Assembly (NCBI GenBank): GCA_013140785.1
Contig: JABFRZ010000540.1
Coordinates: forward strand, 1-11,522
Direction: 5' to 3'
DNA length: 11,522 bases
Source of the DNA: Planctomycetota bacterium
GTDB taxonomy: Bacteria; Planctomycetota; UBA1135; GCA-002686595
This document shows, piece by piece, positions 8,865-11,522 of this stretch. Positions within the stretch are counted from its first letter, which is position 1. Each line of letters starts with the position of its first letter. Below the pieces are notes generated by a model. The model was given only the letters and a program-made list of their open reading frames with translations, was not told where the DNA came from and made no database searches. Both the position numbers and the translations under genes were made by a program.

Positions 8865-10223
8865 ATGTCGTGCATCCCTCTCGCGTCGAGCTTCCTGGTC
8901 CTGTTGGTCCTTTGCGGTGCTGCCGGAGCGAGCGCACCCTCGGGCGACGACTGGCCCTCCTTCCGCGGCCCGAGCGCGCGCGGGGTCGCCGAGGGCCACG
9001 CGCTGGTCGCGAGCTTCGACGTTGCGAAGGGCGAGAACGTCAGGTGGCGTACTCCGATCCCGGGCCTCGCGCACTCGGCGCCGGTCATTTCGGGGGCGCG
9101 CGTCTTCGTCAGCTCGGCGATCCGGAAGAGCGGCGCGGCTGAGCTCAAGGTCGGCCTGTACGGCGATCCGAACGCGGTCGAGGCCGAGGGCGAGCACGAC
9201 TTCGTGGTGCTCGCGCTCGACAAGGCCACCGGCGCCGTGCAGTGGCAACAGACGGCCTGGAGCGGCACGCCGAAGCACGGGCGCCATCCGAAATCGAGCT
9301 ACGCCGCCTCGACGCCCGCGACCGACGGCAAACACCTGGTCGTGAACTTCGGCAGCGAAGGGCTCTTCTGCTTCGACCTCGACGGCAAGGAGCTGTGGAA
9401 GCGCGACCTCGGCGACCTCGACGCCGGCCCCTACAACATGACCGACGTGCAGTGGGGTTACGCGAGTTCGCCCGTGATCCACGACGGCAAGGTGCTGGTC
9501 CAGTGCGACGTGCTCTCGCAGGGCTTCCTGGCGGCCTTCGACGTCGCGAGTGGCGCGGAGCTGTGGCGCACCAAGCGCGAAGACATCTCGACCTGGTCCA
9601 CGCCGACCGTGGACGTACGCCCGGGCCGCGCGCAGGTGATCTGCAACGGCTTCAAGCACATCGGCGCCTACGAGCTGGCTACCGGCAAGGAGCTGTGGAA
9701 GCTGGTCGGCGGCGGCGACGCGCCCGTGCCGGCGCCGGTCGTGGTGGAGGACCTGGTGCTGATCACCAACGCGCACGGACGCCTCGCGCCGATCTACGCC
9801 ATCTCGGCCGAGGCCGAGGGCCTGATCACGCCCGAGCACGAGGCCATGATCTGGTGCCACCTGAACCGCGGCAACTACATGCAGACGCCGCTCGTGTACG
9901 GCGAGGAGCTCTACTTGCTCAGCGACGCCGGCATCCTCGCGTGTCTCGACCTCGCCACGGGCGAGCAGCACTACCGCGAACGCCTCGGCGACGGCGCGAC
10001 CGGCTTCACGGCCTCGATGGTGGCCGGCGACGGCAAGCTCTACGCCACCAGCGAGGAGGGCGGCGTGCACGTGCTCGCCGCCGGCACGAGCTTCGAACGC
10101 GTGGCAGAGGTCGAGCTCGGCGAGACCTGCATGGCGACGCCCGCGATCTCGGCCGGCGTGCTCTTCTGGCGCACGCGTTCGCAGCTCGTCGCGGTGGGGG
10201 AAAGGGCAGTCGAGGCGAAGTAG
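8865..10223 (+). CDS. Secreted PQQ-like beta-propeller repeat protein
   Basis: 452-residue exported protein. The signal peptide is MSCIPLASSFLVLLVLCGAAGASA, in two parts MSCIPLASSF and LVLLVLCGAAGASA, with an AxA-type cleavage site near 24. The mature chain opens DDWPSFRGPSARG, a common start in planctomycete proteins of this type. Repeated blade motifs with a Gly-(x)-Leu/Val-Trp core follow: ENVRWRTPIPG, KATGAVQWQQ, DGKELWKRDL, ASGAELWRTKRE, ATGKELWKLVGGG and ATGEQHYRERLG, each followed by a strand such as SSPVIHDGKVLV. That count fits a seven- or eight-bladed propeller. These proteins are related to BamB and quinoprotein dehydrogenases by fold, but catalytic residues for PQQ are not evident, so an enzyme role is not claimed. 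It is a single gene converging on the YbjQ gene, with only six bases between the stops. Confidence 0.9.
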   Translation: MSCIPLASSFLVLLVLCGAAGASAPSGDDWPSFRGPSARGVAEGHALVASFDVAKGENVRWRTPIPGLAHSAPVISGARVFVSSAIRKSGAAELKVGLYGDPNAVEAEGEHDFVVLALDKATGAVQWQQTAWSGTPKHGRHPKSSYAASTPATDGKHLVVNFGSEGLFCFDLDGKELWKRDLGDLDAGPYNMTDVQWGYASSPVIHDGKVLVQCDVLSQGFLAAFDVASGAELWRTKREDISTWSTPTVDVRPGRAQVICNGFKHIGAYELATGKELWKLVGGGDAPVPAPVVVEDLVLITNAHGRLAPIYAISAEAEGLITPEHEAMIWCHLNRGNYMQTPLVYGEELYLLSDAGILACLDLATGEQHYRERLGDGATGFTASMVAGDGKLYATSEEGGVHVLAAGTSFERVAEVELGETCMATPAISAGVLFWRTRSQLVAVGERAVEAK

Positions 10224-10229
10224 GGCGCG

Positions 10230-10550
10230 TCAGCCGAGCTTCACGGCCGTGCCGCTGGCCGTGACCATGAGCATGCCGTTGTGGGCGCCGAGCACCTCGT
10301 AGTCGAGGTCCACGGCCACGACCGCGTCGGCGCCGAGCTCCGCGGCCGTCTGGGCCAGCTCGTCGAGCGCGATCTTGCGCGCGTCGCCGAGGGTGCGCTC
10401 GTAGGAGCCCGAGCGGCCACCCACGATGTCGCGGATGCCCGCGAACAGGTCCTTGAAGATGTGCGCGCCGACGATGGCCTCGCCCGTGACGATGCCGAGG
10501 TAGCTGCGAACGGGGCGGCCTTCGATGCCGGGTGTGGTGGTCAGGATCAT
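10230..10550 (-). CDS. YbjQ/UPF0145 family protein
   Basis: Small 106-residue cytoplasmic protein with the full UPF0145 (YbjQ) pattern. It starts [20 protein letters not shown], continues [20 protein letters not shown], then [31 protein letters not shown] and ends [15 protein letters not shown]. coli YbjQ has about the same length. The family forms ring-shaped oligomers and has been annotated as putative heavy-metal binding; its role is not established. The frame is open back to 10688, but the ATG at 10550 is where homology begins, so I use it. The gene stands alone, divergent from the lipoprotein gene and convergent with the PQQ-like gene. Confidence 0.92.
   Translation of the reverse strand: MILTTTPGIEGRPVRSYLGIVTGEAIVGAHIFKDLFAGIRDIVGGRSGSYERTLGDARKIALDELAQTAAELGADAVVAVDLDYEVLGAHNGMLMVTASGTAVKLG
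10241..10264. terminator. Inverted repeat downstream of the propeller gene (candidate terminator)
   Basis: TCACGGCC (10241-10248) pairs exactly with GGCCGTGA (10257-10264) around an 8-base loop, 17 bases after the propeller gene's stop. It lies inside the 3' coding end of the YbjQ gene and has no T tract. It could slow or stop readthrough into the converging gene, or be chance in GC-rich DNA. Confidence 0.3.
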
Positions 10551-10677
10551 GGCTTTGGTTCTTGCCCTAGCGGCTGGGGGGAGCGCGCACCCTACTCCGC
10601 GTGTCGGCCCTGCCTTCAAGAGGAGTGCGAGCTTCTTCGCGGGTCGGCGCTTGCCGTTCGCGCGCGGAGGGAGAACG
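10551..10677. promoter_or_regulatory. Divergent intergenic region (YbjQ / lipoprotein)
   Basis: 127 bp between divergent starts. The plus-strand side ends in a clear ribosome binding site (see 10666-10670). Reliable promoter boxes could not be identified on either strand. The region remains open in both overlapping reading frames, but neither upstream extension looks coding. Confidence 0.35.
10666..10670 (+). promoter_or_regulatory. Strong ribosome binding site of the lipoprotein gene
   Basis: GGAGG, seven bases before the ATG at 10678. This decides the start: the open frame extends back to 10525, but that extension would push the lipoprotein signal to residue 70 and beyond. Confidence 0.8.
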
Positions 10678-11250
10678 ATGAGCGCCATGGCGAGCGCGCA
10701 GGTTCTGGGATCGACCTTGTTCGGCGCGTTCGTGCTCGTCGCCTGCGCGGTGCCGCGTCCCTATGGCGAGGGCGTCGGCTTGCACACGCTCTTCTCGGGC
10801 GGCTACCGCGCTGTCGCCCACGACGACTTCGAAGGTCACGCGGTCTACGGGCTCGAGCTCGTCACGCGTGAGCCCGAGAGCGGCTGGGGCTACGAGCTCG
10901 GCGCCTCCTACGGGACCGAGGACGCCGGCGGCGCGCGCGCGCACACCGCCGAGTTCGAGGAGTTCTCCTTCGGCCTGCGCCGCAGCTGGCAGCCCGAGGG
11001 CAGCTTGGTGAGGCCCTACCTTGCCTTCGGGGGCGCCCACGAGGTCATCGAACAGCGCCTGCACGCGCCGCGCGCGGAGTTCGACGAGCGCGGCGGGGCC
11101 GCCTACGTCCGCGGCGGCGTGCTGTGGGACCTCGGCCGCTACGCCTTCGACCGCGGCACCGAGGTCGTGGTCGGCGTGGACGTGCGCGGCCAAGCGGGCG
11201 ACGACCAGGACTCCGTCCAGCTCGCGTTGGTGCTGGGCTTCGGGCGCTAG
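10678..11250 (+). CDS. Small lipoprotein with probable outer-membrane beta-barrel body
   Basis: 190-residue protein of unknown function. The signal sequence ends FGAFVLVAC, with lipobox L20-V-A-C23, so the mature N-terminal cysteine should be lipidated. The rest alternates short amphipathic strands with charged turns: [86 protein letters not shown] and [12 protein letters not shown]. This resembles a small barrel of about eight strands in the style of outer-membrane porin or Opa-like proteins; that is inference from the pattern, not a recognised family. Start and ribosome binding site are well supported. ATG at codon 4 is an alternative. It is followed by a strong hairpin, so it is probably monocistronic. 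Confidence 0.7.
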   Translation: MSAMASAQVLGSTLFGAFVLVACAVPRPYGEGVGLHTLFSGGYRAVAHDDFEGHAVYGLELVTREPESGWGYELGASYGTEDAGGARAHTAEFEEFSFGLRRSWQPEGSLVRPYLAFGGAHEVIEQRLHAPRAEFDERGGAAYVRGGVLWDLGRYAFDRGTEVVVGVDVRGQAGDDQDSVQLALVLGFGR

Positions 11251-11273
11251 CGCTGCAGTCGCCGCCACCCAAG

Positions 11274-11305
11274 GGGGCACGGCGCGAATCGGCGCGCCGT
11301 GCCCC
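11274..11305. terminator. Perfect 13-bp inverted repeat after the lipoprotein gene
   Basis: GGGGCACGGCGCG (11274-11286) pairs without mismatch with CGCGCCGTGCCCC (11293-11305) around the loop AATCGG, 23 bases after the stop. It is the strongest hairpin noticed in the window and is well placed as a terminator. It lacks a T tract, so it may act as an intrinsic-like terminator in GC-rich DNA, as a 3' RNA stabiliser, or as a repeat element. Confidence 0.6.
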
Positions 11306-11522
11306 ACCCTCGGGCTCCCTCCTCGGTTGTCCCCCAGCCCTCGGCCTGGCACCTCCTCGAACGACGAAGGGTCTCGGCCCCCGCCACGAACCAGCATTTT
11401 TTTTTCGGGCCCAGGCGAAGGCGTGGGCGCGCTGGGTTGCCATTGCTCTCTGCGTCGCCGCGGTCTTTCGCTCGCCTTCGTCGCGACCGCCTACTTGTTG
11501 CTGCCGTCCACGGGCCGGCGCT
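11306..11522. other. Non-coding right end, no supported gene
   Basis: A GC-rich stretch with a run of nine T residues at 11397-11405, the longest homopolymer noticed here. From a GTG at 11423 a frame stays open to the edge and reads VGALGCHCSLRRRG followed by a hydrophobic SLAFVATAYLLLP. This could be the signal peptide of a gene continuing to the right. The only purine-rich sequence (GAAGG) is one base from that GTG, too close for a ribosome binding site, so I do not call a gene. Confidence 0.4.

Noticed and set aside
8381..10070. Long frames on both strands around the SUKH and propeller genes
   Set aside because: They cross the boundaries of real genes, have biased composition and lack domains.
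10589..10619. Minus-strand TTGAAG (10614-10619) and TAGGGT (10589-10594) as a promoter for the YbjQ gene
   Set aside because: The spacing is 19 bases and the -10 match is only three of six. Such matches are expected by chance.
11423..11522. Possible start of a secreted protein running off the right edge
   Set aside because: Only 33 codons are visible, the start would be GTG, and the purine run is too close to it to be a ribosome binding site. It is described under the right-end region but not called.

Overview
The window is very GC-rich and gene-dense. The likeliest source is a high-GC planctomycete, or less likely an acidobacterium or another soil or marine bacterium with a large genome. 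The main hint is the exported PQQ-like beta-propeller protein whose mature start reads DDWPSFRGPSARG, an arrangement common in planctomycete proteomes. The GSDH-type dehydrogenase, the lone SUKH protein and the lipoprotein barrel fit that picture. The taxonomic call is inference; no rRNA or marker gene is present. Long antisense open frames of 836 and 905 codons are by-products of the GC-rich third codon position.

Left part (1-3295): a nonribosomal peptide synthetase gene runs on the minus strand and leaves the window at its left edge. It begins with the remnant of a condensation domain, followed by a complete adenylation domain and the start of a carrier domain with its modifiable serine. 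Divergently, about 50 bp away, lies an Sfp-type phosphopantetheinyl transferase, the enzyme class that would activate that carrier domain.

Middle (3314-6776): a minus-strand left-handed beta-helix acyltransferase related to serine acetyltransferases is followed, divergently, by a tightly coupled pair. This pair is a membrane-anchored SGNH/DltD-like protein and an AlgI/DltB-type MBOAT acyltransferase whose genes overlap by four bases (GTGA). Such pairs carry acyl groups across the membrane onto surface polymers. Adenylation domain, carrier domain, PPTase, MBOAT and SGNH protein within 7 kb echo the parts list of the dlt D-alanylation system, although they are not in one operon.

Right part (6864-11250): apparently unrelated single genes. 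These are a secreted PQQ-dependent sugar dehydrogenase (GSDH), a minus-strand SMI1/KNR4 (SUKH) protein, a secreted PQQ-like beta-propeller repeat protein, a minus-strand YbjQ/UPF0145 protein and a small lipoprotein with a probable beta-barrel body. The last gene is followed by a perfect 13-bp inverted repeat. From about 11306 to the right edge no gene can be supported.

No tRNA, rRNA, CRISPR array, insertion sequence or integrase was recognised.
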